A stretch of 44,194 nt of DNA from Clostridiales bacterium UBA1701 (GCA_002320035.1 DCJL01000015.1:43805-87998); one strand, 5' to 3'; positions 15,402 through 23,717 are shown, counted from the stretch's first letter. Notes: generated by a model not told the origin, from the letters alone. A program made the numbers and translations.

Positions 15402-15740
15402 TCAGCTGCGGAGAAAGACAGAATTTTTTTCCATATATTCAATATAAGCTCTGCGGATATCGGTCAGCGCCTTAATGATCGGCTTTGCGGCGACGCCCTG
15501 ATGCCGGTACAGCACTTCCTGCGAGATTGACTCATAGTCGTCCACAATGTTTTTGCCAATCACGTAGCTTTTGACCATTTTAATTGCCAGCTCCGAAAGC
15601 AGTGTAACTGAGGCGTCCAAAATTGTCCCCGTCTCCAGCTCAAGCAGCAGACCAAGGGTGAGACCGCTGTTTGTAACGGTAGTAGGCAGAGCGGACGGCA
15701 GCTTCGCATAGCCGCAGAAATAAGCGGATTCATATTTCAC
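15402..15740 (-). CDS. DUF3870 domain-containing protein
   Basis: A 112-aa protein matching the DUF3870 pattern as I recall it: a CGYAKLP segment near the N-terminus, then DASVTLLSELAIKMVKSYVIGKN and IRRAYIEYM at the end. I start it at GTG 15740 because GGGGG lies 8 bases upstream and the protein then begins just before the conserved core. Function is unknown. It is monocistronic-looking, with its own promoter, and lies 5' of the carboxylate-fermentation operon; proteins of this family are often near CoA-linked catabolic genes, so a link is possible but unproven. Confidence 0.8.
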   Translation of the reverse strand: MKYESAYFCGYAKLPSALPTTVTNSGLTLGLLLELETGTILDASVTLLSELAIKMVKSYVIGKNIVDDYESISQEVLYRHQGVAAKPIIKALTDIRRAYIEYMEKNSVFLRS

Positions 15741-15771
15741 AGAAATTACCCCCGTTGCAGTTCTGTGTCCA

Positions 15772-15800
15772 AGTTTACTACTTTGAGGGGCCTGTGTCAA
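15772..15800 (-). promoter_or_regulatory. Promoter of the DUF3870 gene
   Basis: TTGACA (15800-15795), 17 bp, TAAACT (15777-15772), about 32 nt upstream of the GTG start. Confidence 0.75.
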
Positions 15801-15831
15801 CTTCCGCCGACAGTGCCGGGTGTATGTATGC

Positions 15832-16398
15832 TCAGGCTTTTACAAGGTCCTCACCCCGGATATATTTACCCAAGGGCTTCCAGAGCAGCGCGCCTACGGC
15901 CAGGCAAAGGATCATATCGATAAGCATATAGCTGCCGTTGTAGAGGGCGGAGTAGAACCAGGGCGTGGTCATGGTCATCCCGAAAAAGCGCTCGGGCATG
16001 TACTCGGCCCAGACCGTAGCCCCGACCAGATAGGCCACCAGGAAACGGGCCGCGCAGCCGGCCACGGTGCCGGTAAAGAAGCCGTATTTCTGCTTGTGGA
16101 AAAGGCCTGCTACGCCCAGCACCGAGAACGCCAGAATATAGTCCCCGATCATGGACTGCCAGCCCCAGGCGTAGGCCCCGTCCAGCAGAAGCTGAAGAAG
16201 GCTGTATGTTATGCTGGCCAGAAGGCCGGGGCCAAAGCCCCAACGGGCGCAGAACAGGAAGATGGGCAGCATGCCCAGGGTGATGGAACCGCCGTTGGGC
16301 AGCTCAAAGAACTTCAGATAGCTCACGACCTGGGCCAGCGCGACAAAAATCGCGCCTTCGCACAGCGCCCGAAGCTTAAGATGGGATTTGTTTGTCAT
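15832..16398 (-). CDS. thiT: ECF thiamine transporter S-component ThiT
   Basis: A 188-aa integral membrane protein with about six TMs. It binds thiamine outside and works with a shared ECF energising module (EcfA1A2T), which is not in this window. SLLQLLLDGAYAWGWQSMIGDYILAF corresponds to the Trp/aromatic thiamine-binding region of ThiT. The ATG at 16398 has GGAGG eight bases upstream. Control by TPP is explicit: a TPP riboswitch and terminator lie directly upstream. Confidence 0.93.
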   Translation of the reverse strand: MTNKSHLKLRALCEGAIFVALAQVVSYLKFFELPNGGSITLGMLPIFLFCARWGFGPGLLASITYSLLQLLLDGAYAWGWQSMIGDYILAFSVLGVAGLFHKQKYGFFTGTVAGCAARFLVAYLVGATVWAEYMPERFFGMTMTTPWFYSALYNGSYMLIDMILCLAVGALLWKPLGKYIRGEDLVKA

Positions 16399-16442
16399 AA
16401 TGTCTACCTCCAAAAATTTTTCGGAAGCGGAGAACTAAAAAA

Positions 16443-16470
16443 CCTCAGGTCCATTTAAACGAACCTGAGG
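16443..16470 (-). terminator. Riboswitch-controlled terminator of thiT
   Basis: CCTCAGGTTC pairs with GGACCTGAGG (10 bp with one G-U), loop GTTTAAAT, followed by TTTTTT on the minus strand. It lies directly after the TPP aptamer and before thiT, so it is the expression platform. Confidence 0.88.
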
Positions 16471-16479
16471 AAAAAATCA

Positions 16480-16580
16480 GCCTCTGTTTCCTACGCCGGC
16501 ATTACCCGGATCAGGTTCCATGGTTTCAAGGCTCAATTACCTTGTCTCAGCCGGGAAGACCCAGCGCCCATTTATCTCTC
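16480..16580 (-). promoter_or_regulatory. TPP (THI-box) riboswitch
   Basis: Read on the minus strand, the conserved aptamer blocks occur in order: GGCTGAGA, then GAACCTGATC, then GGTAATGCCGGCGTAGGAAA. These are the TPP-contacting segments of the THI element. With TPP bound, the downstream terminator should form and switch thiT off. Confidence 0.95.
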
Positions 16581-16588
16581 TGAAAGCT

Positions 16589-16617
16589 ATTCTATAACCA
16601 GGCCGGAGCCTTGTCAA
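16589..16617 (-). promoter_or_regulatory. Promoter of thiT
   Basis: TTGACA (16617-16612), 17 bp, TAGAAT (16594-16589). The -35 box overlaps the galU stop codon, so thiT is transcribed from the very end of galU. Confidence 0.8.
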
Positions 16618-17489
16618 CTTATTTTTTGCGCTTTGTCGATGATAAACTGCCGGAGCCAGTCCCCGGCCTCCTCGTTTTTCAGGGCAAAGTCGATAATGGC
16701 CTCCAGATAGCCCTTGAGGTTGCCCGTGTCATAGCGGCGGCCCTCAAAGTCTACGGCGCACATGGGCTCATGGCGGCAGAGCTCCTTCATGCCGTCGGTG
16801 AGCTGAATCTCATTGTTGCGGCCTGGGGCGGTGTGCTCAAGAATGTCAAAAATGGCGGGGGTAAGCACATAGCGGCCCAGAATGGCAAAATTGGAGAATT
16901 TCTCATCCAGCGTGGGCTTTTCGTTCATGTCGCCGATGCGGTAGACCCGCTCGCTGAGTTTTTGCTCCAGCTTCACAGAGGAATATTTCACGATCAGCTC
17001 GTCCGGCACCTCGTGCACCGCCACCGCGCTGCACTCGTTTTCTTCCGCAGCCTCCACAAGCTGCTTGAGAACCGGCTTCTCGCTGAGCATGATATCGTCC
17101 CCTAGCAGCACGGCGAAGGGCTCGTTGCCAACAAAGCTTTTGGCCCTCCACACGGCGTGGCCGAGACCTTTTGTTTCTTTCTGCCGCAGGAAAAACACAT
17201 CCGCCATGTCCGCCACCTGGCGCACGGTGCGGGCGTCTTTTTCCTTTCCGTCCTGAATAAGGCGGGCCTCAAGGTCGGGGGCATAGTCAAAATAATCCTC
17301 AATGGCGGACTTGCCCCGGTTCGTGATAATGAGAATCTCCTCCACGCCGGCGGCCACGGCCTCCTCAACAATGTATTGGAGGACGGGCTTGTCCACAAGG
17401 GGCAGCATCTCTTTGGGCACGCTCTTCGTGTTGGGCAAGAGCCTTGTTCCGAGACCTGCCGCGGGGATGATAGCCTTTCTGACTCGCAT
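16614..17489 (-). CDS. galU: UTP-glucose-1-phosphate uridylyltransferase
   Basis: A 291-aa nucleotidyltransferase making UDP-glucose from UTP and glucose-1-phosphate for glycolipid and polysaccharide synthesis. The N-terminal KAIIPAAGLGTRLLPNTKSV and PKEMLPLVDKPVLQYIVEE are the nucleotide-binding signature, and AVLLGDDI marks the catalytic Asp loop. Length matches GtaB/GalU. AAAGGAG lies 6 bases before the ATG. It follows queT by 18 bp and is the last gene of queH-queT-galU. Confidence 0.95.
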   Translation of the reverse strand: MRVRKAIIPAAGLGTRLLPNTKSVPKEMLPLVDKPVLQYIVEEAVAAGVEEILIITNRGKSAIEDYFDYAPDLEARLIQDGKEKDARTVRQVADMADVFFLRQKETKGLGHAVWRAKSFVGNEPFAVLLGDDIMLSEKPVLKQLVEAAEENECSAVAVHEVPDELIVKYSSVKLEQKLSERVYRIGDMNEKPTLDEKFSNFAILGRYVLTPAIFDILEHTAPGRNNEIQLTDGMKELCRHEPMCAVDFEGRRYDTGNLKGYLEAIIDFALKNEEAGDWLRQFIIDKAQKIS

Positions 17490-17507
17490 GTTTCGCTCCT
17501 TTCGGTT

Positions 17508-18044
17508 TCAGCTTTTTGTTTTTTCTATAAATTCCCGGAAAAACTTTTTCCCGGGAAGCCAGCGCATAAGGGGAAGGCCGATGAGATAGAGCACGGCCGC
17601 CTCGCCCAGACCCACCTGGGCCGCGTTCAGGGCAAAAACGCCGAAGTGGCTGAAAAGACCCATTCCGTTATAGGCGCAGGTGATGACGGCGCCCACAACA
17701 AGGGCGTTAAAGAGGACGGGCATAAAGCATGCCAGAGCGCAGTTTAAAATATTGTGCTCCCGCCTGCCGATAGCCGCCGTCAGAAGGCCGGCGGCCAGCG
17801 TGGCCAGGGAGCCGAAAATAATATCGAATAGATTCCCCGTGAGCAGATTCGCTATGGCGCAGCCGGCAAAAAGCCCCCAGGCGGAGCCGGGGATGAAGAA
17901 GGGCAGGATACAAAGCGCTTCCGACGCTCTGAACTGAATGGCCCCATAGCTTATGGGGGCGAGGAGCATGGTCAGCACCGCATAGGCGGCGCCGAGTACG
18001 GCGGATACGGCGAGGGTGTAGATGTGTCTGGATTTGGCGTTCAT
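17508..18044 (-). CDS. queT: QueT-type ECF S-component, queuosine precursor transporter
   Basis: A 178-aa membrane protein with about five to six TMs of the QueT family. ISYGAIQFRASEALCILPFF and WGLFAGCAIANLLTGN are typical of this S-component, which brings in queuosine precursors with the shared ECF module. GGAGG lies 8 bases before the ATG. It sits 18 bp after queH, whose product acts on the last queuosine step, so salvage of preQ precursors is a coherent reading. No preQ1 riboswitch was seen. Confidence 0.9.
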   Translation of the reverse strand: MNAKSRHIYTLAVSAVLGAAYAVLTMLLAPISYGAIQFRASEALCILPFFIPGSAWGLFAGCAIANLLTGNLFDIIFGSLATLAAGLLTAAIGRREHNILNCALACFMPVLFNALVVGAVITCAYNGMGLFSHFGVFALNAAQVGLGEAAVLYLIGLPLMRWLPGKKFFREFIEKTKS

Positions 18045-18062
18045 TCATGGAACCTCCATTTT

Positions 18063-18719
18063 TTATTTATCGCAGGGTGTGGAAACCTGCGATATTGCGT
18101 TTTGCGCTCCGGCTTCTCTCTTTTTCAGAGAAAACTCGCAGCCGCAATAGAGCTGGCGGTAAATGCCGTACTGCTCGCTGAGCTCAATGGAGCGGGCTTC
18201 CCCGCCGCGCTTTTTGAAATCCGAGGGGAGCCAACTGACGCCGAAGGCCCGGCCGGTCTCTTCGCCGATGGCGTTTATAAGGGCCGCGTCCTTGTGGCGG
18301 GACAGGGTGAGGGTGGTGCAGAAATAATCATAGCCATAGTGCTTTGCCAGCCTTGCCGTCTCCATGAGGCGCAGACGGAAGCACTCCGCGCAGCGCTTTC
18401 CGCCCTCAGGCTCGTTTTCGAGGCCCTTGACACGGCGGTAATAGTCCTCGCTTTTCCAGCTCTCTGCCAGAATGTTTACCCTGTCGGCAAGCCCCATCTT
18501 CTCTATAAGCGCCACCTGGTTCTCAAAGCGCCGGTCAAACTCCTCCCGCGGGTAGATGTTGGGATTATACCAGAGCAGGCTCACCTCAAAATATTTTGTT
18601 AGATACGCAAGCACAGCGCTGGAGCAGGGGCCGCAGCAACTGTGCAGCAGGACCCGGGGGACGGTTTTTCCCCGTTTCTGGATAATCCGGTCCAGCTCTT
18701 TCTGATAATTTCTGTTCAT
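18063..18719 (-). CDS. queH: Epoxyqueuosine reductase QueH
   Basis: A 218-aa QueH (DUF208) enzyme that reduces epoxyqueuosine to queuosine in tRNA; it replaces QueG in many anaerobes. Metal-binding cysteines stand out: LLHSCCGPCSS (about residues 25-35), KRCAECFRLRL and YCGCEFS. GVSWLPSDFKKRGGEARS is also conserved. I start at ATG 18719, which matches the family N-terminus. Only 7 nt separate this ATG from a strong extended -10 box and no proper ribosome site is visible, so the transcript may be nearly leaderless. Confidence 0.93.
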   Translation of the reverse strand: MNRNYQKELDRIIQKRGKTVPRVLLHSCCGPCSSAVLAYLTKYFEVSLLWYNPNIYPREEFDRRFENQVALIEKMGLADRVNILAESWKSEDYYRRVKGLENEPEGGKRCAECFRLRLMETARLAKHYGYDYFCTTLTLSRHKDAALINAIGEETGRAFGVSWLPSDFKKRGGEARSIELSEQYGIYRQLYCGCEFSLKKREAGAQNAISQVSTPCDK

Positions 18720-18726
18720 GTCCTGA

Positions 18727-18735
18727 ATTATAACA
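18727..18735 (-). promoter_or_regulatory. Extended -10 promoter of queH
   Basis: TGTTATAAT on the minus strand is a perfect extended -10 (TG-n-TATAAT). The -35 region is poor. The predicted start falls almost on the queH ATG. Confidence 0.6.
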
Positions 18736-18762
18736 CGCCTCAAACTAAAAAGCCATAGCTTC

Positions 18763-18792
18763 TTGACCGAAGCCGGGGAGATACTGTATATT
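18763..18792 (+). promoter_or_regulatory. Promoter of the dCMP deaminase gene
   Basis: TTGACC (18763-18768), 18 bp, TATATT (18787-18792). It is divergent from the queH promoter in the same 113-bp gap. Confidence 0.7.
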
Positions 18793-18832
18793 ATACGCAA
18801 GGGCACTTTGCCTGCCGAAAGGGGAATGAGCC

Positions 18833-19315
18833 ATGGACAACAGAACCAGCAAACAGAACTATTATCTTGACATTGCAGACTCCGTGCTGGAGCGCTCCAC
18901 CTGCCTGCGCCGGAAATACGGCGCGATAATTGTAAGAAACGACGAAATTATTTCCACCGGCTATAACGGCGCCCCCAGAGGACGGCGCAACTGTTCGGAT
19001 CTGGGTGTCTGTACCCGGGAAACGCTGAAAATTCCCTCCGGCGAGCGCTATGAGCTCTGCCGCAGCGTCCACGCCGAGGCCAACGCCATCATCTCTGCCT
19101 CCAGAAGGGATATGATCGGGGCCACCATCTATCTCGTCGGCAGGGACGCGGGAACGGGCGAGCTCCTGCCGGATGCCATGTCCTGCTCCATGTGCAAGCG
19201 CCAGATTATTAACGCCGGAATTGACAAGATTGTTATCCGAACAGGGGAAAAGCTGTACAGAACCATCCCCGTGAGCGACTGGATAGAGAACGACGACTCC
19301 ATTTTCAGCCTGTGA
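18833..19315 (+). CDS. Deoxycytidylate (dCMP) deaminase family protein
   Basis: A 160-aa zinc-dependent deaminase converting dCMP to dUMP for thymidylate synthesis. Zinc ligands are in SVHAEANAI (His and catalytic Glu) and in the CSMC pair of AMSCSMCKRQIINAGI. The NGAPRG loop after the first strand is typical of ComEB/dCMP deaminases. AAAGGGG lies upstream of the ATG. It is a single gene read away from queH; no clear terminator follows. Confidence 0.93.
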   Translation: MDNRTSKQNYYLDIADSVLERSTCLRRKYGAIIVRNDEIISTGYNGAPRGRRNCSDLGVCTRETLKIPSGERYELCRSVHAEANAIISASRRDMIGATIYLVGRDAGTGELLPDAMSCSMCKRQIINAGIDKIVIRTGEKLYRTIPVSDWIENDDSIFSL

Positions 19316-19437
19316 CACGCCGCGCCCGAGACTGCCGGTTATGGCGGGAAAGGCGCGGATCATGCAGCCCGGGGCGACAGGGGCGGAAGCTCGTATGAAA
19401 TTACCAACAGGAACCGGTCAAAAAAGGAGGCTCGAAA

Positions 19438-19860
19438 GTGATAAGCGTTTATTCCACGCTCAGCGCTGTGCTCTTTTTTAATATCTCCATGCTGGCGGTC
19501 TATCTTCTGCGCCGAAAAAACGGCTTTCTTGCAGCCTATACCGCCCCGGTCCTGCGTTTTCTCACCCTGCTGGGGGCTGTCCGGCTGTTTCTGCCCCTTG
19601 ACGTGGAGAAAGCCTGGGTCATTGCTTTGCCGGAGCTGCTTCCCTTCATGCATGAGCTTTTGCACATTCCCCTTGTTCCGGGCGTACTGAGCCTGGGAGG
19701 GGCGCTTGCGGGTGCAGGGCTTGCCTTAAACGGAATAGACCGCCGTCAAAAAAGCCCTGCATGGACTTTTTTGCAAACGGAGCGTGCGGGAAAAGTTCTT
19801 TTGACTTTGCCCGCACGCTGTTTTTTTTACTGTTTTCGGCAGGTAAAGAGTATCACCTGA
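19438..19860 (+). pseudogene. Truncated M56/BlaR1-type membrane protein remnant
   Basis: The frame starts at GTG 19438 with AAAGGAGG seven bases upstream and encodes membrane segments like the N-terminus of BlaR1/MecR1 M56 peptidases: an N-terminal TM, LLRRKNGFLAAYTAPVLRFL, then LGAVRLFLPLD. The family has three or four TMs followed by a zinc HExxH domain; here everything after about residue 105 is lost. The frame then runs through a terminator (19781-19828) and stops at 19860, past the U-run, overlapping the convergent gene by 34 bp. A transcript ended at that terminator would carry no stop codon. Family assignment is by pattern only; a short functional membrane protein is the alternative. 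Confidence 0.6.
19781..19828 (+). terminator. Terminator inside the truncated M56 frame
   Basis: AGCGTGCGGG/CCCGCACGCT, a perfect 10-bp stem with a 19-nt loop, followed by G and eight T. Just upstream, CAAAAAAG/CTTTTTTG forms a second AT-rich hairpin (about 19747-19772). Confidence 0.8.
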
Positions 19861-21731
19861 CGCTTTTTCGCGATCCTGCGCAGCAGCTCCATGGCCTGCG
19901 CAAGACGGGGCTCGTCCAGATTTACAAGAGCGTCGTCAATGATCAGGGGGCAGGGCTCGCCCTCGGGCAGGGCCAGCTCGCACACGGCCAGGCGCACCGC
20001 CAGATACATAAGGTCCAGGGTGCCTGCACTCAGATATTCCGCTTCCCGGGCTACCGCCTCGTCCTTTGTACGGGTGCGTGCAGAAAAATCCCGGTTTATG
20101 AGCACGTCCTCATAGCGCCCGCCGGTGACGGCGGACATATACTCGGCGGCAAGCCGGCCCAGCTCCGGGGAAAAGCGGCTTTGCATCTCCGCGTCCGCCT
20201 CCTTGAGGGCATCGATGGCCAGCGTGATTGCCTCGTACTCACCTAGAAGCTGGCTGTGCTCCTCTCTGACGCAGCTCAGACTGCTGGAGAGCACGAGAGG
20301 GTCGCCCAGGGCGGAGAGCCGGCCGCGGGCAGAGGAAATCTGAGAGGAGATCCGCTCCGCCTCCGCCCTCCGGGACGAAAGCTCCCGGCTCAGGCGGGCG
20401 GCCTCGGAACTGCCGCCGGAAAAGTCCAGCGCCGCCAGCGCGCCTTCCTCGAGGGCCGTCTGGCTCTCCCTGGCTTTTTCATAAGCTTCCCGACTGGCAA
20501 GCTCTGCCTGCGCTGCGGCCTCAACGGCCTGCCAGCGCGCGCGGTGTTCTTCCAGAACGGCGCCGATTTCCTCCGGGGCGGAGGCCTGGTATTTTCTCAA
20601 AATCTGCCGCCGCTGCCCCTGGGCTTCCAAAGCGGCCCGGCGGATCTTCGCATAGTGCAGCAGCAGGACCACGGCCCCGGCACCGAAAAGCGCGGCCAGA
20701 ATGATGAAAGGCAGACGCTGAGTGCTTGTATATACGGCCGCCAGCAGCACCGCCAGTACAAAGCAGAGTATGGCGGGCAGCAGCGGGCCGCGCTTCTTTT
20801 CCTCTTTTTTAAGCGCTTCCAGCCGGGAGATATCCTCCGCCGTCTCGCGCGTAAGCTCGTCGACGCTTCGGCTGCCAAAGTCGGCGGCGCGCAGTGCTTC
20901 CCGGCGTATGGAAAGCTCCGTCAGCGCCGCATCATGCTCCTCACTGCGGCGCTTGAGCTCGCTCCGGCCTGCATGAAGCCGTTCCAGCGCGTCCCGCCTC
21001 TGCTTTTTGCGGCTCTCGGTGACGGCTTTTTCAAGCTCCGCGCAGCTCTGCCGGGTCTGCTCCAGCTTTTCCTCCATGAGGCGAATATCCTCCACAGAGC
21101 CGCTCATGTCCGAGAGCCGGCGCTGGGTGTCGTCCATCCGGGCCTCCAGCTCCGGCAGCATGCCCCGGCGGTTGAAGCGGCGCTTGCGCTGCCAGGCGCG
21201 CAGGCGCTCGTCCGCCTCGCTGTATGAGCTGTGCTCCTCGCCGGTGGAGACGATGGCGCTGATGCGCTTTTCAAGCTCCGGGCTTCCGGTGACGGCTACG
21301 GCGCCCTGGCCGATGAAAGCGCTGCGCCGGAAAACATCCCGGGAGACTCCTGTGAGCATTTCCCCGGCATTTGAGCCGTTCATGCCCTCAACGGGGGTAT
21401 TCGTGCCAGTGTAGCAGGCAGAGAATTCCCGCATGGGGGCATTTTTTGCCCTGGTGGAACGGGTGAGAGTGATCTCACAGCGGTCAGCGGTCACTTCCAT
21501 GCTGCCCTCCATGGGCGCACCGGACCAGGGGGCATAGCGCAGCTTGTCCGGCAGATACCCGGCTCTGGCCCGCTCCGAGGAATCCACCCCGTAGAGCATG
21601 GCGCGAATAAAGGCGCACCAGGTGGATTTTCCGCTCTCGTTGGGGGCATATATCACATTCAGCCCCTGGTGAAAGCTGAGACTCTCATTTTCCAGCTTGC
21701 CGAAAGAGGCGGTAAGCTTATTGATCTTCAT
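19827..21731 (-). CDS. SbcC/YhaN-like AAA ATPase with internal membrane segments
   Basis: A 634-aa SMC/Rad50-type ATPase. Walker A is APNESGKST (about residue 30); the C-terminal half has the signature LSAGTLDLMYLAVRLA and Walker B PLIIDDALVNLDEP. The middle is coiled coil, but it is interrupted by two adjacent hydrophobic segments (about residues 312-360), which Rad50 and SbcC lack and YhaN-like proteins have. It should be membrane-tethered and pair with the upstream nuclease, which it overlaps by 14 bp. GGAGG lies nine bases before the ATG. A role in DNA end processing or membrane-proximal DNA handling is inferred. Confidence 0.85.
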   Translation of the reverse strand: MKINKLTASFGKLENESLSFHQGLNVIYAPNESGKSTWCAFIRAMLYGVDSSERARAGYLPDKLRYAPWSGAPMEGSMEVTADRCEITLTRSTRAKNAPMREFSACYTGTNTPVEGMNGSNAGEMLTGVSRDVFRRSAFIGQGAVAVTGSPELEKRISAIVSTGEEHSSYSEADERLRAWQRKRRFNRRGMLPELEARMDDTQRRLSDMSGSVEDIRLMEEKLEQTRQSCAELEKAVTESRKKQRRDALERLHAGRSELKRRSEEHDAALTELSIRREALRAADFGSRSVDELTRETAEDISRLEALKKEEKKRGPLLPAILCFVLAVLLAAVYTSTQRLPFIILAALFGAGAVVLLLHYAKIRRAALEAQGQRRQILRKYQASAPEEIGAVLEEHRARWQAVEAAAQAELASREAYEKARESQTALEEGALAALDFSGGSSEAARLSRELSSRRAEAERISSQISSARGRLSALGDPLVLSSSLSCVREEHSQLLGEYEAITLAIDALKEADAEMQSRFSPELGRLAAEYMSAVTGGRYEDVLINRDFSARTRTKDEAVAREAEYLSAGTLDLMYLAVRLAVCELALPEGEPCPLIIDDALVNLDEPRLAQAMELLRRIAKKRQVILFTCRKQ

Positions 21732-22833
21732 GCCGGACCACCTCCTCCGTGTTGTCTATCGCGGCCAGGCCCCAGCGGGCGGCCTGCTCGATCAGCGCGC
21801 GGCTGTCCGCGTCCTTTGCCGTCTCATAGCGGGCGCGGAGCCGGGAGAGAAACAGGCCTCTCAGGGTATCCTCTCCGGCACCCTCCCAGACGCTCCGGCG
21901 AAGCCTTGTCTCGTCCCGGAGCTGAAGCTCAAAAAAGAGCTCGGAGAGACTGGCATGAAGCCGCTTCAGATCCGGGGGGGCGTCTGTCTCTCCTGTAAGA
22001 ATAATCCGGTAAATGTCCCGCACGGTGTCATCAGGAAGCTGGGTATGCACGGCCAGCAGGGCGTCTGTTCCGGTCACATCGGCCCGAAGAATCTCATATC
22101 GCCGGGCGGCGATCGAAACCGGGCGCAGGGAGCAGTCCCCCTCGCCCAGCTCAATGATGCTGAGGCTTTTTTCCCCCGTCTCGTCAAAGCCACGCCCCTC
22201 CGGGCAGCCCGGCCAGGAGTACCATACCTGCCCGGCCTTTTTCAGGCCACTGGCCTTATGGATATGCCCCAGAGCGATATAATCCATGCCGCTTTGGGCC
22301 AGTTCCTCCTCGGTGATGGGGTTATAGGCCGAGTCCCTTGCGCCTACTTCGCCGTGGATGCAGAGTATGTTCAAAATCCCGTCCTCCCGGGGCGCGTGAA
22401 AGCCGGAGAGCAGGGGCGTGCTGCGGTTTTCCGTAAAAGCCGCGCCGTACACCCGGGCATGAAGCGCCGGCAGCTCTGCGCAGCGGATGGCTTTATCCGT
22501 AAAAACATGTACATTTTCCGGCATTTTCAGGCGTGCATAGGGCGATTGGGGGGAATAAAAATCATGGTTCCCCGGGGCAATGAAAACGGGGGCGGGAATC
22601 CGCCCCAGAGCGGAGACAAGCTCTTCGCCGGTCTCAAAATAGGTGTTGCCGCTGTCAAGCAGGTCTCCGCTGAGCAGCACAAGCTCCGCCTGCTCCGAGA
22701 CGGCCAGCTCTGCCAGGGCGGACAGCAGTTCCCTCTGCTCTCCCCGGCGCACCGCGGCCTTTCCTCCGGGCAGCCCCTCAAAGGGAGAGTCCAGATGCAG
22801 GTCGGCGGAATGAAGAATTTTTATCTTGCTCAT
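21718..22833 (-). CDS. SbcD/YhaO-like metallophosphoesterase (DNA exonuclease)
   Basis: A 371-aa calcineurin-like phosphoesterase with the Mre11/SbcD metal motifs in order: HSADLHLDSPFEG (DxH), LLSGDLLDSG (GD), APGNHDFYS (GNHD), LCIHGEVG and ALGHIHKAS (GHxH). A C-terminal capping domain follows. It forms a complex with the YhaN-like ATPase, as SbcD does with SbcC. The start overlaps the ymdB stop (ATGA) and the end overlaps the ATPase start. Confidence 0.9.
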   Translation of the reverse strand: MSKIKILHSADLHLDSPFEGLPGGKAAVRRGEQRELLSALAELAVSEQAELVLLSGDLLDSGNTYFETGEELVSALGRIPAPVFIAPGNHDFYSPQSPYARLKMPENVHVFTDKAIRCAELPALHARVYGAAFTENRSTPLLSGFHAPREDGILNILCIHGEVGARDSAYNPITEEELAQSGMDYIALGHIHKASGLKKAGQVWYSWPGCPEGRGFDETGEKSLSIIELGEGDCSLRPVSIAARRYEILRADVTGTDALLAVHTQLPDDTVRDIYRIILTGETDAPPDLKRLHASLSELFFELQLRDETRLRRSVWEGAGEDTLRGLFLSRLRARYETAKDADSRALIEQAARWGLAAIDNTEEVVRHEDQ

Positions 22834-23603
22834 GTCAGCCTTATCCCCTCTGCCCTAAGGCATTTTCCCGTTTGCGGGTCTATCTCAAACAGGCAGCCCT
22901 CCAGCTTCACCGGCCCCCTGGCGGACTCATAGCGCCGGGGCGGGTCGCCCATGAATTTGCCGATGCTCTGCTCCGGCTCGATACCCAGAACAGAGTTTAC
23001 CGGGCCGGTCATGCCCAGGTCTGTAATATAGCCGGTGCCTTTGGGCAGCACGCAGGCGTCGGAAGTTTGCACATGCGTGTGCGTCCCCCAGACGGCGCTG
23101 ACCCGGCCGTCCAGCATGAAGCCCATGGCCCGCTTTTCGCTGGTACCCTCGGCGTGAAAGTCTACAAGAATGATTTTTTCCTTTATCTCCGCCATGTAGC
23201 CCTCGGCAATGACGAAGGGATTGTCCGTATTGCTGTCCAGCGTGAAGCGGCCCATGAGGTTCAGGACACAGACATCCCCAAAGGGCGTTTTATATGCGGC
23301 GATGCCCCTGCCCGGGCACTGGGGGCCAAAATTCGCCGGACGCAGGATCTTCCGCCGCTCGTCCAGATAGGGCCGCAGCTCCGTCCGGGTCCAGGTGTGG
23401 TTGCCGAGGGTGATAACGTCCGCTCCGGCCCGGAACATCATGTCCGCCTGCCGGGGCGTTACGCCCACTACATTGGCGTTCTCGCCGTTTACAACAACAA
23501 AATCTATATTATTGTCCCTGCGGTAAGCCTTGAGCTTTTTTTCGAGAAAGTCAAGGCCGGGTTCGCCGCAGACATCTCCCACCGCCAGAATTCTGACGCT
23601 CAT
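22830..23603 (-). CDS. ymdB: YmdB-family metallophosphoesterase (TIGR00282)
   Basis: This 257-aa phosphodiesterase has the YmdB pattern: RILAVGDVCGEPG at the start, VVNGENAN, TLGNHTWTR, VDFHAEGTSEKRAMG and WGTHTHVQTSDA. Bacillus YmdB hydrolyses 2',3'-cyclic nucleotides and affects biofilm and motility decisions. I use ATG 23603, with GGAGG eight bases upstream. It is the first gene of ymdB-yhaO-like-yhaN-like, joined by ATGA and 14-bp overlaps. Elsewhere ymdB is usually beside rny; RNase Y is not here. Confidence 0.9.
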   Translation of the reverse strand: MSVRILAVGDVCGEPGLDFLEKKLKAYRRDNNIDFVVVNGENANVVGVTPRQADMMFRAGADVITLGNHTWTRTELRPYLDERRKILRPANFGPQCPGRGIAAYKTPFGDVCVLNLMGRFTLDSNTDNPFVIAEGYMAEIKEKIILVDFHAEGTSEKRAMGFMLDGRVSAVWGTHTHVQTSDACVLPKGTGYITDLGMTGPVNSVLGIEPEQSIGKFMGDPPRRYESARGPVKLEGCLFEIDPQTGKCLRAEGIRLT

Positions 23604-23636
23604 TTTTCTGCCTCCAATTCTATGGCCTTTTCCGAT

Positions 23637-23666
23637 ATTGTACCACATTTTGCATATGTGTAGCAA
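23637..23666 (-). promoter_or_regulatory. Promoter of the ymdB operon
   Basis: TTGCTA (23666-23661), 18 bp, TACAAT (23642-23637), about 35 nt before the ymdB ATG. Confidence 0.65.
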
Positions 23667-23717
23667 CGCATTTTATGCACATAATATCCATACCTGAGAA
23701 AAGGAGGTTAAAATTCT

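Noticed and set aside
15263..15475. 70-codon plus-strand frame in an AT-rich gap
   Set aside because: No ribosome site, composition reflects AT-rich leader DNA, and it overlaps the 3' end of the DUF3870 gene antisense.
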